Below the pieces are notes generated by a model. The model saw nothing but the letters and a program-made list of their open reading frames with translations, was not told where the DNA came from and made no database searches. The translations under genes were made by a program, and so were the position numbers. A DNA stretch of 64,000 nucleotides, taken from Ceratothoa steindachneri. Taxonomy: Eukaryota > Arthropoda > Malacostraca > Isopoda > Cymothoidae. Within the stretch, counting starts at the first letter, position 1. Each line of letters opens with the position of its first letter. The stretch lies in NCBI GenBank assembly GCA_963969495.1, contig OZ018321.1, positions 192,918,895 through 192,982,894 of the forward strand. The letters run 5' to 3'. Positions 11,250-23,019 of the stretch are shown piece by piece.

Positions 11250-11485
11250 CAGAATTCCTCTCTCTGAACACCCATTGACCTTTACCAGTTCACTCGGGGA
11301 ATCCATTCAAGTGTGACCATTGAGTGTTCCCTGGTCATTCATTGGGCCCTTTCTGAATCCCCATTGAACCCTCACCTTAAACACCATTGAGCCCTCCCTG
11401 AACATACCGCCAGTCCTCATTGGACCTTTTCCAGATCCTAGTTGACATTGCTTTAGACTTTTCCCCTCAGTCTCCAGTGCTTCCT
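11250..11485. repeat. degenerate ~25-bp minisatellite
   Basis: A phrase resembling CCCATTGAACCCT...CTGAA recurs about seven to eight times with substitutions and variable spacing (CCCATTGACCTTT, GACCATTGAGTGTT, TCATTGGGCCCTTT, CCCCATTGAACCC, CACCATTGAGCCC, CCTCATTGGACC). The unit is roughly 25 bases. The minus strand keeps a frame open (11307-11507), but composition is dictated by the repeat and I do not call a gene. Confidence 0.55.
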
Positions 11486-11489
11486 CTTC

Positions 11490-12430
11490 CTCCTCTTGTA
11501 TCTTCACAATAATCCGCCTGGCTGCGCCGGAAGAAAATAAATAGCGTCAGTCGGCCCTCATCTCATAATCACCTTGCGTCCCATTGCCTCACCTGCAAGG
11601 ACCAAATGAAGAGTCGGGACTCAAGCTAGTACTAATAAGAGCATGGAGTTCATAAAAGCGAGGTTTTCCGGCGACTGCTGCATCAACTCACAGTGTGGAG
11701 TCAGTCCCCCTTTACAAGGCCCATGCCCTAGAAACTCACTTTGTTTCTGTCATTTACGATTTATTTCGGATATTCTCTACCTATATGTTCATGTTTAATA
11801 GACTCTTCCGTCCTTTCCTGCATACTCAAACGGTTTCTAATTTGCCCCTCACCTTCGCTTGCTTTACCAGCCAATGGCTCTGCTTTTTCTATACTTACCT
11901 TTCACTCCTGCCTCTGCTGGCTTACTGATCCTATTGTAAAAGAGGGGCAACTTAGGAGTTAATACTTTACCAGTTGCACATTAGCTATAAAAAGAGTGGG
12001 AACTCTCGGTTTGAACCATTCTCGCTTTTAAGAACAGAATGTCAACATCTCTGAGGAAGTACTTTTGTTTAAGCCCAAAGGCTTAGAAGATAAACATTTG
12101 AAGCTCGGTTAGGCCTCCATTTCAGTTCATACTTTGCTGCTCACGATGGCCAATCTAGTCCCATCCCCGGTAAAAGAGGTAAGCTGAATGAAACCTAGAG
12201 ATTAGACCGCCTCTAAAACAACGAAGACTCCCATCTGAAAGAAAGCGAAACCTGGCGGCCATAGTTTATATTTGTTTGAAATAAAATTAATCTCACCGAG
12301 TTGATATTTCATCTCCAGACTGAGAGTAAAAACTGTATTCGTAAGGTAGAACCTTTCAAAATAAAACTAGTAAAGATGAAGTAAATAATTCATATGTATA
12401 GTCACTTAATAATTAACATTTACTGTCATT
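11490..12430. other. unassigned stretch
   Basis: Short overlapping plus-strand frames (11695-11962) code for Phe/Leu/Ser-rich peptides with no recognisable domain. No repeats or element ends were seen. Confidence 0.25.
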
Positions 12431-12431
12431 T

Positions 12432-12782
12432 TCACAGTAATTTGCTGGCAGCTTAGCAGCCAGTAGCTTACATTATTTTTTTAAGCAATTATGAATGTAA
12501 CTGTATTTTTAGTGTATTACTGTATTATCTACAGTGACACGCAGTACCCCACTAGAAATTAGAAAACAAACTGTATAAAAATGACAGTGTCTAATATGTT
12601 ACTATAATTTAATACAGTCTATTACTGTAATCTGTTCAGTAATTTAATGTATAGAAAATGCAGTAGTATGCACCTCACTGCATTTTATACAGAATCACAC
12701 TATAAAATAGGTTTGCATGCATTGTTGCTGCAAAATTATAGTAAATTCCTGGCTGCTAAGCTGCCAGCAAATTACCATAACA
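12432..12782. mobile_element. ~350-bp inverted-repeat MITE
   Basis: Inverted ends share TTTGCTGGCAGCTTAGCAGC on the left (about 12440-12463) and its inverse on the right (about 12742-12770). The inner part of each arm is itself palindromic (GCTGGC..GCCAGC). The region between is AT-rich with many ACAGT/ACTGT motifs and no reading frame. I cannot fix a target duplication, so the outer limits are approximate. It resembles short non-autonomous DNA transposons; the superfamily is unknown. Confidence 0.65.
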
Positions 12783-12789
12783 ACTACAC

Positions 12790-15700
12790 TAAATATTTAA
12801 CAGAGTAAATTGGGAGACCAAACAGCAACGGCAGAAGACCTCCAATATTTGACATCAATATATCTAATATATGTACGAAGGGATTAAAGCGATTTTCTAG
12901 AGACCAATAATACCATTAAAGGTTGGCATATAAGTTAACAATCAAGTATTGAATCCTTTCGTCTGAATATTTGGGTCGTTTTTGGAAGCATCCAGAAAGA
13001 GCAGGCATTGCAGGGACCATTGTGTCCAGGGTTGTGAGGTTCATTCTCCACAAAGTAGAAGAAAAAGTACATAGATGCAGCAACTAGGATTAGAGTCATT
13101 GTTAACAGTTTTGAAGATCGCTCGCTCGCTTTAGACTTTTAGCTGGTCATTGTTCTCATAATATAAGCTATTATTTTAACCTTAAAAATGTTTTTTAAGT
13201 AAGTTTTTCTTTAATAATGCTTTTTAAATGACAATTTCAAGTTTCATCATTGCCTGTCACTCTTTATAATAATATTCCTACTGTTTTTTGTTATATTAAG
13301 AATATTTAGGATATTATTATTTTATACTCAGAGGTTTTTTCTTCCGTCAGTGTTTATTGAGTGAGTGGTATTTTTCTCCGGAACATTATTTTTCTGATAC
13401 CCGCATAATTGGCTACTTTTGGGCGCCAATTCTCTTTGTACAATTTTTTCTGCGCAATAATTCATTGTGACCATCCGAAATTAGCATTAAGAGTCGAAAA
13501 GGATTGTTAGAGAAGACCCTTATGTCTTGAATAGCATTGTTTTGGGGGAAAGGGGGTGTCTTCTCTAAACCAAATTACTTTTTCACAAGTGTATTATTTT
13601 ATCAATGAAAAAAAATGGCGAAAGGCACTTCACTCTTTCTTAGCTTCTTCTTGAATATTAAATGCTAATAATACATTTACGATCGATCTATTTCCGTAGT
13701 TGATATTTAAATTCCGTCTTTATATTGAGCTATTTACTCACATTAATCGTTAAGAAATGTTCAGGTTAAGGTAATGAATGTGGCTCTTCTATTCCGTAAA
13801 CTCACTGAGTCCAAGTTTGAAACGCCATCGCAATCAAGTTTAAACGTGCTAGAAAATTAGACTGTGGGGGAATTCCACGTGGAATTTCTTTTTCAGCACG
13901 GAAGTGATGCCCATGCGCTGGAGAAGGTTCTAGAATTAGGTTAGGCTTAAATTAGTAAGCCCCTTTCCCCCTAATCCACAAGCGGTAGCCTCGAACCGCG
14001 TCCACCTCGGACCACCTTTTCGCGGGTTAGAATCCCCTCGACGTGAAAATTCGAAGCCATTCGAGAGTAGTGCTGTTTCCCCCACCCCTGTGGGGAAGCC
14101 TCGGATATATAGGGCTCGTCTTCCATGTGGGATACATAGAGTTGAGGAGTCTCGCTCGGACCCAAGAAGTTTTCCCTAGTTCCAAGTCGGGTGCTAACAA
14201 CGAAGCAAAGTGACGGCTGAACTTTTGTGTCTTGGAATTAATCCAGCTAGTGTGGTAATTCCATTTGACGATCGCCACCGAGCGATTTTTCCGACTCCAC
14301 TCATCAACTCCTGTCGAAGCCCTTCTTGTTTTCTCCTTGTTTTCGGGTGGCCCAAATACTCTCCCCTGTTCCTGACGTCCCCCCCCCCCACACACACCTT
14401 TGGAGAACAGTCATCACGTCAACTTCCCGCTCAGAAGCTCCGAGCGCTCTCGCCCTCACGTTTATTGCCTGCATAAGACATCCGTGAAACCTTACCCTGA
14501 CGTCTGACCAGGAATCCTCCGTAAGCCAACACTTCTTCCCCTTCAGCAACCCATTTGAGTTAATCCTTCCCATTTGAATAGTCTCCTTCTGTAACGCATT
14601 AATTTCTAACTTCAGAGTCTGATGCGTAACTCTGCAATCCCCCTCCTAATGTAGCAATTTAATTTTGCCTATTAATTCTCTTATTTTATGTAAATAAAAT
14701 TGTATTTTTTGTACATGCCTCTTTAAATAACCTTGAGCTTTGCCATTGCCCAAATTTTACCTGACCTCGTTGCACTCTTTTCTCGCTGTTCTGCGCGTTG
14801 AAACTCGTGGCGTTCCATCCCTTGTCGGTTCGCCTTTAAGTTATTGGTCCCTCCCCCATAGATATAATATGGTATTGATTTAATGTAATGTAATACCACG
14901 ACACAGACGAAACGCTTCTATTTTCACCATTGAGCTTAAAGGTATGCAATATTAATCTGTGACTCTGACAGTCCCCGGAAAATATAAAAAAATCTTAATC
15001 ATTAAAATGAGTTATTCTCGTATGTATACTCGTACAATAATAATTGTGGGAGTGTGGTTTCTTTATACCCTACATATTTGCACGCACATGCCCATGTCGT
15101 GCACAGAAAGGCCTTCATTACAGTTTCCTGGCTTGCTTCAGGTCAAGCAATGAGGAATTTCGTCACTCGTCACATTATTTCCCTGTGCTCCAACCTTAGT
15201 TGAATCCTCGGGATGAGATCGCGCAAACGATGAGAATTCGGTCCGAAGGACATAGATTATTCTGTTCCTTTAGCTTTCACCGGCCTCAGATCTTTTGGAA
15301 ACAGACTTCCCCAAGCAGGGCAGGGTAGTGAGTTCCTCCAACTCTGGTAGGCGCGAAGTTCAGTCCAGATAAGAAGCCACGGAAAAGACGCAACATATTC
15401 AGCCCTCAAAAACGACCTCTATACCCCCATCCTCAAAGCTATTTTTTGGCTTACTTGCACCTAAACCTGACTTCTCAGATCTGACTGATCCGGTTGACTT
15501 TCTTTTTAGACTGATTCTTTCTAACAGCGATTTCTGTACACGAGAAATCCTATGCAAAGCAATAATAATTGCATGAGTCTATTCAAGATTAAATTTCTAC
15601 GTGAAACATATTATATTTAGTGCACTCCCTTACATTTTACTGTGTTAAAATTCATTGGTCGAATGTGGTTGGTTAGGTGATTATTTTTGGGCCAAATTCA

Positions 15701-16370
15701 AAATAGTCAGAATTTGGTTTGTGCGATAAATGCAGTATTTATGTTAAAGCAGATATCCGAAAATAATTTGATTATTTCATGCACCCATACACTCAACCCA
15801 TTAATAACTAAACAGATGGCCAACAAAGAATATTTACATACAATTATGTCGTTTCAAAATGTCTCTCCAAGATGCCACAAAAGAAAGCTAAGAAGTGATG
15901 AAAAGGGCAAGGGGATCTTGCCCCTACTACACCCTACATCTCTCCCACTCTCTCTTTGTGAAAGATAGTGGGCATACCCTTCGGTGCGAAAGTGCCTTCA
16001 TACACACTGTCGTTTTAGTTTTCTTTGTAGAGGGTGAGTTTGGGTGTTTTCATGATTGATAGTATGCTTTTGGAGGCGGCGGGGAGGGAGAGGGATGTGA
16101 AAAGCCTGAAACCTAGTTTGAGGAAGGTTTTCTTAATCGTATTATGGAAGATAAATGAAGATAAAGAGATTGTAAATGCGGAAAAATAAGGAAGTGATTG
16201 TACATGGTGGCTCATAAGTCCCTCCCACCCTCATATCTTATTGTATCCAGGGTGTCAACAGGAATTGTTGCTCTCTGTACCCACTTACTGGTCACAATAC
16301 GATCTTTAAGTGTAAATTGACCTACATCTGCCATATTTTCTCTGAAAAAGAAGAAAAACATTATTTATAA
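12790..16370. other. unassigned stretch with a GC-richer patch at 13960-14570
   Basis: No element or gene recognised. The 13960-14570 patch is GC-richer, contains a C-run followed by a short CA run (about 14380-14397), and has overlapping open frames on both strands (14027-14395 minus and 14210-14476 plus). Neither shows a domain, and mutual overlap argues for composition rather than coding. The rest is AT-rich. Confidence 0.25.
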
Positions 16371-16374
16371 CTAA

Positions 16375-16800
16375 GTAGAACATAATAATATATGGATGGG
16401 TAGGGACTTTCCTGGCCACCTGAATGGTGCAAAAGCTTATATGGATGAGCTAGAACTGGAAAGAGAAAGTTTAATGATGAATGAATAGTAGATAAATAAC
16501 GTGAGATGTGGAATAAAGAGGAAATATGAAATATATATTGTACATGGTTCGTAGTACAGTTGAGGAAAATGAGTCAGATGCAGAAAATGAAATGTGCAGA
16601 AGGAAGGTGAATGAGGATCCGGATGGAAACAGGAAGTTATTTGGGGAGGAATTAAAGAAAGAAGAGAAGAAAAATAGCTCGGAGAACATTAATGATAGGA
16701 CGGGAAGAGTACTTGAGAATAGTAGGGGAGATAAAGGTAGATAATGAGCGCATTTTAATGAACGTTTTAATGTGGGTAATAGAAAGCGAATGTTGAATAT
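16375..16800 (+). pseudogene. RTE-type LINE relic, inter-domain region
   Basis: Plus-strand frame at 16526-16744 reads CRRKVNEDPDGNRKLFGEEL followed by KKEEKKNSS and DRTGRVLENSRG. This follows the pattern found between the endonuclease and RT domains of RTE-clade LINEs (kvNeDxdGNrklFWkEv...IKDxxGrvl...v..rWkeYFe). The piece just before it (near 16400) resembles the endonuclease GDFNGH block (GRDFPGHLNG). The RT itself is not seen. Short, broken and old. Confidence 0.5.
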
Positions 16801-16978
16801 GATTGATCTCAATGGTGAAAATCAGATGTTACATTATGGTATAGAATCAATAGAAAGCACGGTGTGAAATGTTTTCATTTTGTAAGTAAGACTTGGGTTC
16901 AGGTGAAAAGTGTCTGAAGTTGGTTTGTTAACGTGAAGTTAGTGTGATGTAATGCTTTCTTATGTCTATATTTACATA

Positions 16979-17110
<132 letters not shown>

Positions 17111-17275
17111 TATTGAAGTCCACAGCTGTAGCAGCGTTATTAATTTTAACTTGTATTTTCTTAATACCTCTTACAAGATTTTTAACGGGGTCTTCGAGGC
17201 GAGAAAAAACATCCGCTAATGATAATCTTTATTACTAGACGTCTTTCGACCATGTTAGGTCAATTTCAGGGAATG
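17111..17275 (-). mobile_element. Penelope-like element tail
   Basis: This segment and 27473-27655 share the same order of landmarks: (TA)n, then GCAGCGTTATT, then a pyrimidine-rich stretch, then TCTTACAA/CTTACAA, then GGCGAG-AAAAACAT, then GTCTTTCGACC...GGTC. On the minus strand the last part reads CTGAA..TTGACC, a loop, GGTCGAAAGAC. This hairpin motif recurs in the other PLE tails in this window. The 3' end of LINE element B abuts at about 17275. Assignment to PLE is by association with the PLE coding pieces at 25783-26888 and 41420-42212. Confidence 0.55.
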
Positions 17276-17839
17276 AATTATTCATTGAATCAAATCGATG
17301 TGTATAAAAAGAACAGAGAGGAAACATTGTGTAACACAGGCGATCAGGTAGTCGTAGAGGAAAGGGGTACGGAAATAACTTGAAAGGGGGAAAGAAAGCG
17401 TTGATAGGTCGGTCGCTAGACACAGATGCGTGGTGAAGTTGGGTGTGTCTCGGGGTGTTCATGACTGGACGACGGTTGAGATCGTGTCTGCATAGTCGGA
17501 AACGCATTATTCATGATGCTCCTAACTTATGCGTAGAACGGTATGGGTTGCGGGTGGTCATGGGCTGCCGGGTATTGCAGGGCCATCGCAGCATATAGTC
17601 TTGCATGTAGTGCGGTGTATATGGGGCCTCTGGCGAGTTTCCACGAGTTGTTTTGTTAGTCTAATGTGAGCGTATGTGTTGAGAGATGCTAATTTGTTGT
17701 TGTCGTGCAGTGTGGACATTCTCGTGTACATGGAAGAGCGGCAAGCGCGCTTCAGAGCAGAGTTCTAAATGAACTGAGCCTTCTTCTGCCACGTAACACT
17801 CGCAGCAACGAGTGACAGTGGAGCGTGCGTGAGAAGAGG
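17276..17839 (-). other. LINE element B copy 1: RT thumb and 3' UTR
   Basis: Collinear with 35550-36130 of the plus-strand copy, including the shared 3' end with CGCCTGTGTTACACA and ATCGATT-GATTCAATGAAT. It encodes the decayed region after the RT palm and then the untranslated tail. There is no poly(A); the two copies end near a GAATAATT sequence. Confidence 0.7.
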
Positions 17840-18991
17840 TCACACGAGTGTTTTATATAGGTGTAACTGTAGTTTCTTCCCCGCAGGGTTGAACCTGCGC
17901 AGCATTTTATTTGGGCGTGCGGCTCTTGCTTGTATTATGTGCTGGTGTAAATTGAGCCTAAGAGACTCGTCAAAAGTTACCCCAAGGATTTTTGTATGTT
18001 GTGTGTAGTTGAGCCTTGTTGAGTTTAGGTCATTCCTGTCTGGTGTGTGTGAGAAAATTTGTAGGTTATGCATGTAGTAATCCCTTGGGCCGAAAAGTGT
18101 CATCTGTGTCTTTTGAGGATTCGTGGAAATCAGCCATTTATCCTGGTATTCTGTCTTTTCGTCTAGTATTATTTGTGCGTGATGCGCGATCTCGTCTGGT
18201 CTGCGGCCGCTAACGAGAATGGTCGAGTCTTCGGCGTATGATACTGTATAGGTGTGACGACAGTTTTCGGGTGGGCGTGGGGTGTCGTTTGTGTACATGA
18301 TGTAAAGTGTGGGTGCCAGTACGCTTCCTTGAGGAAGGCCTGGGAGTGGTGTGAAAGGTTGTGATAGGGTATTGTTGTATTTTATGTGGCATCTCCGTTC
18401 AGTGAGGTAGTGCGAGAGGAGCCTTCTGGTACACAGAGGTAACTCCATATTGTTGGCGAGTTCCCAACAGATTCCCTCGTGCCACACCTTATCAAAGGCC
18501 TTCTCCACGTCTATGCTGATGGAGAGTGTCTTTTGTCGTACCTGGCACTTTTTTTTGTATAATGTCGTGAACGATGGTTACAGCTGCCTGAGAGGACCGG
18601 CCCCTCCTGAACTCATATGGGTGGAGAGAGAACCAGTCCCTCTCTTCCAAGTAGTCGCGCAGGCGGCAGTTAATCATACGTTCGAGTATTTTGCATAGGT
18701 GCTCTAATAGAGCAATAGGCCTGTAATTTTTTAGTGTTTGGGGTCTTTGTTCATTTTGTATAGAAGTATGTTGTGAGAGAATTTGAATATTTTTCGGAAG
18801 TGGCCTGAGGCTAGTAAGGCATTGAATAGGTGTGTAAATGTAGGGTATATGTTTGCGGGGATGTTGTGTATTAATGCGGCTGGTAGTCCGGAGGGGTCGG
18901 GTGCGCGTTTTGGTATTGTTTTAATGCAGTGTTTTGTTTCTTCGACGGGGATATGAGTTGGCCGTGTAGATGTGTTGTCAAGCACCTCCAT
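17840..18991 (-). pseudogene. LINE element B copy 1: Jockey-type reverse transcriptase
   Basis: Reverse transcriptase of a non-LTR retrotransposon, minus strand, in three frames. 18731-18991 carries PKRAPDPSGLPAALIHNIP, the block before the fingers (KxAPGpDgip...iP). 18492-18677 carries FRRGRSSQAAV, matching FRxgRSTxxxl. 17840-18508 (222 codons) carries EKAFDKVWHEGICWEL, LPGLPQGSVLAPTLYIMYTND, and a catalytic motif reading VSYAEDSTILV, where the family has YADD. The first Asp of the pair is Glu here, so this copy would be inactive even without its frameshifts. The style is that of the Jockey clade. Between the frames are single-base slips near 18500 and 18700. Confidence 0.85.
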
Positions 18992-19639
18992 TCGTAACCT
19001 GGGAGGGGGGGGGGCTTAGCTCGTGAGCGTTGGCCCGACACAACTCCTGGACTTCCAGGAAGTGCGCTTGTGCCTGTGGTTTGGGTGGGTTGTGTGTGTG
19101 TGTGTATTGTGTCTCAGTGGGACCTAAATGTGTAGAGGATAAGGTTGGTCTCTGTGAGTGTTTGATTATTTACTTGGAGAGTGATGAGTTTGGGAGGATC
19201 GGTGCCTAGCATCCTTTTTTACGCGTCGCCAGAAGAAGGAGGAATCAGTGTAATGAGTGTCATCCGCGATGCGGACGACCTCTTGCCACTGATGATTCCT
19301 ATCTAATTACACGCACTGTAGGATGCAGGCACGTAGATTGGTGATGTTGTGTTGTCGTGGGCCTCTGGTGTAGTGATTGTTGTACTGTGTGATGAGTCTC
19401 TGAGTTTTTATTGAATATGTGAAGTGTTTTATACATGTGTAGGTTTTGTGTTGTGTGTGTACGTCACGTGCTTCGGTTATAGTGTTAAAGATTGAGCACC
19501 AGTGGTCGTCTAACAGATCTGGATTGGTGTTGTCTAGGTCTAGGTTTTGTGGCGTGTTTTCTGTTGTGTCTCTTCAACTCTTTCCAGTTCTTGTTTTTGA
19601 AGTAGAAGAGAGGTGGTGTGGGTATGAGTATGGGAGATG
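18992..19639 (-). other. LINE element B copy 1: EN-to-RT linker
   Basis: Collinear with 34000-34404 of the plus copy over its RT-proximal part (for example the block around TACACATGTATAAAACAC). It codes for the poorly conserved linker of ORF2 and holds several stops. A short C/G run and a (GT)n stretch interrupt it near 19000 and 19090. Confidence 0.6.
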
Positions 19640-20290
19640 TGGATATGATAAGGCATATCGGTATGTGGTGAGAGTGTACATGAGGACCCGGTGAGATGTG
19701 AGTATAGAAGCGTGTAGCGTGGTCGTAGCGGAAGACCACGTTCGGAGTGGTGGTTCCTCCGTGAGCACCGAAGAATGTGGGGAATGCCGGGCCGATTTGT
19801 TCGCAGCGATAACTCTACAGGGCACCGGCCAAGTACCTTCCTGCATTATTTGTGGTGTTAGAAATGAGTGTTGGGTGGAAAGCGTTGAGGTCCCCCGCAA
19901 AGAAGATAGGTAGGTTGTGGTTTGATAGAGCCCAGAGTGGGACTTCTCTGTTTAATTGTAGTCGTGGTGGTCTGTAATGCGTGGCCATTAGGATGGGGCC
20001 AGAGCTTGTCTGTACCTTGCAGTCTAGAAAAGAGTCATCGCGTGTTTGAATGAGGGAGTGGTGCTTATAACGCTTTATTAGGATTGCTCATCCTAGGTGT
20101 AGCGCTTGGGAGTTAGATATGTGTGGTAGCCTGCAATGCGGAGTCTGTTGTTGGGAGGGTCTAGACTGGTCGAGTTCAAGATTATTATGGCAGGTCTTTG
20201 TGTGTTTAGGACCCAGTTGGGAATAGTATGGCGAATACCGTGACAACTGCATACGTTTAATTGTATTATGTTGAGGCGACGTATTGACGT
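19640..20290 (-). pseudogene. LINE element B copy 1: APE-type endonuclease
   Basis: Minus-strand endonuclease in several frames. The N-terminal block reads IIQLNVCSCHGIRHTIPNWV, then RPAIIILNSTSLDPPNN, matching the usual iiqwNvnGirskipel...PdiillnET. The central block has IFFAGDLNAFHPT, containing the conserved GDLNA. The C-terminal block ends SHHIPI, in place of the catalytic SDHxPI. The endonuclease makes the first-strand nick for target-primed reverse transcription. The Glu of the ET motif and the Asp of SDH are both changed, and there are stops. Confidence 0.7.
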
Positions 20291-21160
20291 GGGCGGAGTG
20301 CGCGTGGGGCTGATTTAGCCCCGACCGTTTCCCTCTCCTCGGTTATTTCACAGGAGGCGTGGGGAACGAAAACCATCACGCGTGTCGGCTGTGGTTTAAT
20401 GGGAGTGGAGAGGTTGTGACTTGTGTTATTAGGTGAGCAGGCATTGGTAGAGGGGAGAGTGTGTTGTGTGGAAGGAGGGTTAGAGATGGTGGGAGAGTGC
20501 TTGATGGTCGTGGAAGGAGGGTTGGAGAGAGTAGAGTCTAAGGGGAAGATGGAGTTAAGAGCAGAGGAGGAGGGAGTGGAGCTAGTAGATGGGATACTAG
20601 AGATAGTAGGGGAGGTGAAGATTATAATAAGAGGAGTGTCGGGAGGGAGAGGAGCTTGGGATGGCGAGGAACGAGGGATGGAAGGAGGAGAGGAAGGAAC
20701 AGCAAGGAGGGAATTCGTCGGCTTTATGCTTGGTTGTGTTTGGTGGGAGGTGGTTTCGTGGTGGATTTTTTATATTTAATGCGAAGTGTTGTGGAGGGTG
20801 TGGTGGGCGTGATGGAGGTGGAGGAGGTCGCGCTTGTGGTATCAGTGAGAGTGTGGTGGGAGGCTGTCAGAAGGGGGGCGGTAGAAGAGGGGTTGTTGGC
20901 AATAGGGGGAAGCTGAGGCTACCGAAGTAGGAGTACTAGTGGTAGGACAGAGTTTAGGTATAGAGAAGGACGGAGTGGTAGCTGCGGAGGGATGAGAGGA
21001 GGCGGTAGGAAGAGAGGTGGGAGCAGTGGGCAAAGGGGCAGGTAAGGAGGGTATAGTGGCCAGAGGGGCAGGGATAGAAGGGCGGGAGGAGGTAGGAGGG
21101 TGGTTTAAGGTGGGGGTTGTGGTGTGAGGGGGCGGTAGGTCCAGGGGGGAAGGTATTCGT
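20291..21160 (-). other. LINE element B copy 1: proline-rich ORF1 C-terminus
   Basis: Minus strand is C/T/A-rich and codes for Pro/Thr/Ser-rich peptide in more than one frame (plus strand is G/A-rich). This is low-complexity sequence between the zinc knuckles and the endonuclease, as in many Jockey ORF1 tails. The corresponding part is deleted from copy 2. Plus-strand Gly/Glu-rich frames here are shadows. Confidence 0.55.
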
Positions 21161-22200
21161 GCCCATAGGGGTGGGGAGGAGTGTGGGTCTCCTGTGTGTA
21201 TGCTCGACGGATAGAGTGAACACCTTATCGGGGAAAGTGATCTGTTCTAAACCGTGCGAGGCAAACAGTGTATTTAGTATGTTTTTGTATAGTCTGGCCT
21301 CACCCCTCGACATATCGTTTGCCACCGTTGAAAGCAAGGAGGCCAGGTGTAGCTTTGGGTGTGTGGTGTAGGGGCAGGTTGGGTGTCGTCAGTAGTGGGG
21401 GTCTCTGGGTGTAGGGTGTTTGGGTGGGGGTGGTTGTCGAAACATGTGGGTGAGTTTAGGTTGCGGCTGGGGTAGGGTGTGTCTGGGGTACGACAGGGGG
21501 TGGTGTGGACAGCGTTGCGCCGGAAGCAGCAGCAAATGTTCTTGTGACGGGAGGAGGGGCGGGGGCGAAGTCGGAGTGTGTGGTTGTGTTGGTGGGTTGT
21601 GGACGCCGTATTGCCGCTAAGGCGTCAGAACGGGCCTTCCTTAGGTAAGGGCATTTAGAGTTGACGGCGACATAGTGGCCGCCACAGTTTGTGCAGAGGG
21701 GTGAGGTGGCTATGCAGCTGCTGTAGTGGTGGCCTACTACACTACACTACACCTTGATCAGACCAGGTCTGCTTGGCAACTTTGTGTCTCGTATCCGGTT
21801 TTGTAACACCGGTGTCACTGTGTGGGTTTTATGTTCAGCTGTGGTTCGATGTTATGTGGATGTATTAGTGTGCCGCAGACCTTGATGCCTTGATCTACCA
21901 GCAATGTTGTGTTTTGTTCATCGGACGGTGTAATTACTGCCCATTGTTTTGTACTTTTGTCTGAGGTGTGTGTGTAGGTCATCCGTAGAGAAAGCCAACC
22001 ATAGGGGGTTGGTCTTGAGGACTCGTATTTGGCGTTTCTTTTGTACACCGTCGGCTAGTATTGTGTGAAGGTCTTTGGGGCGAGTGTGCCAGACGTAAGT
22101 TCCTGGAACTTGACTGAGTCCTCCTGTGAGCGGAAGACGATTTTGTGGCCTGTGTGAGTCTTTATTATGTTTGTATGGGGGTGTCATGTGTAGCGGCTAG
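21161..22200 (-). pseudogene. LINE element B copy 1: ORF1 with CCHC zinc knuckles
   Basis: Minus-strand ORF1 (gag-like), which coats the element RNA. An open stretch at 21815-22048 reads VYKRNAKYESSRPTPYGWLS through KVCGTLIHPHNIEPQLNIKP, the domain before the knuckles. It is followed by CYKTGYETQSCQ, then SRCSVVGHHYSSC, then CTNCGGHYVAVNSKCP: three Cys/His knuckles of roughly C-x2-C-x4-H-x4-C type, some with a changed Cys. A stop sits between the first and second knuckle. After that a Pro/Thr-rich tail begins. Collinear with 33215-33960. Confidence 0.75.
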
Positions 22201-22430
22201 GTTGAGAAGTGTGTGTTCATTGTTGGTAGTGGGTGTTTTGTCTGTTATGTGTAGGAGTGAGTGTGGATGTATTGTTATGTACCATTGAGGATCGGTTTTT
22301 AAAACTTACTTTCCTTTCTTTAGAGAGGGACAACCGCGCTGACGATAACGACCCCGTGAAAATGATTCGGATGTGATGATGATTAGAGAGTATGGGCCTG
22401 GTTGGTCTCCTCAGAGGGTGTGAAAACATC
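22201..22430 (-). other. LINE element B copy 1: ORF1 N-terminus / 5' end
   Basis: Short minus-strand frame (22217-22429) directly upstream of the recognisable ORF1. It has no conserved motif and the true 5' limit of the element is uncertain. Confidence 0.35.
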
Positions 22431-23019
22431 GAGGAATTAATGATGAATGGATCCCAAATTAACTGACTCCAGTCGGGGTGACGCCTCCTCTATTGGGTTT
22501 TAGGTATTTCTCAGTTATAGCCTACTTCTCACAAAGGTGGTGGTATCTCCCTCTGCGTTCTTGGACAGTGCCGCAGGGTAGGGTATTAATCCTCCCGGAG
22601 TTGGTAACTGAGTCCCAATCCAGGTTTGCTCCTTCCTTTGGGTTCCACAGCGGGCTAAGCCTCAGACCTCGTTTCCCCAAATTTTGTAATTATGCCCTTT
22701 CTAAGTAGAGTGGCACATTTGCAACGGAGCTAGATGTGTAGAGTCATATTCACAAAGCCAAGTCACGGTGGGGCAGGAATGGGGAGGGTTTAGCACAGCA
22801 TATCACTATGACAAGCCAGGAAGGACTTTTTATTCAGGCGGGGAGGGGGGGTAGCGGGATGCTTTTCTGGATATCGTCTATTAGCCACAGGATGTCTTTC
22901 CAATCTGACTAAGCACATATCTATATTGGGTGCATCGACGTCAAAAGTTTTTTGCGATAAGTTTTCACGTACTCGCGTATTCAAACTTTCACAAAGCTAT
23001 AGCTCCTTTATAAGGGAAA
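22431..23019. other. unassigned spacer between LINE B and LINE C (minus copies)
   Basis: Moderate GC, short frames on both strands without recognisable domains. It is not similar by eye to the spacer between the plus copies (32830-33215). Confidence 0.3.

Noticed and set aside
20423..21620. Gly/Glu/Val-rich plus-strand frames
   Set aside because: They are opposite-strand shadows of the Pro/Thr-rich ORF1 tail of LINE B copy 1.
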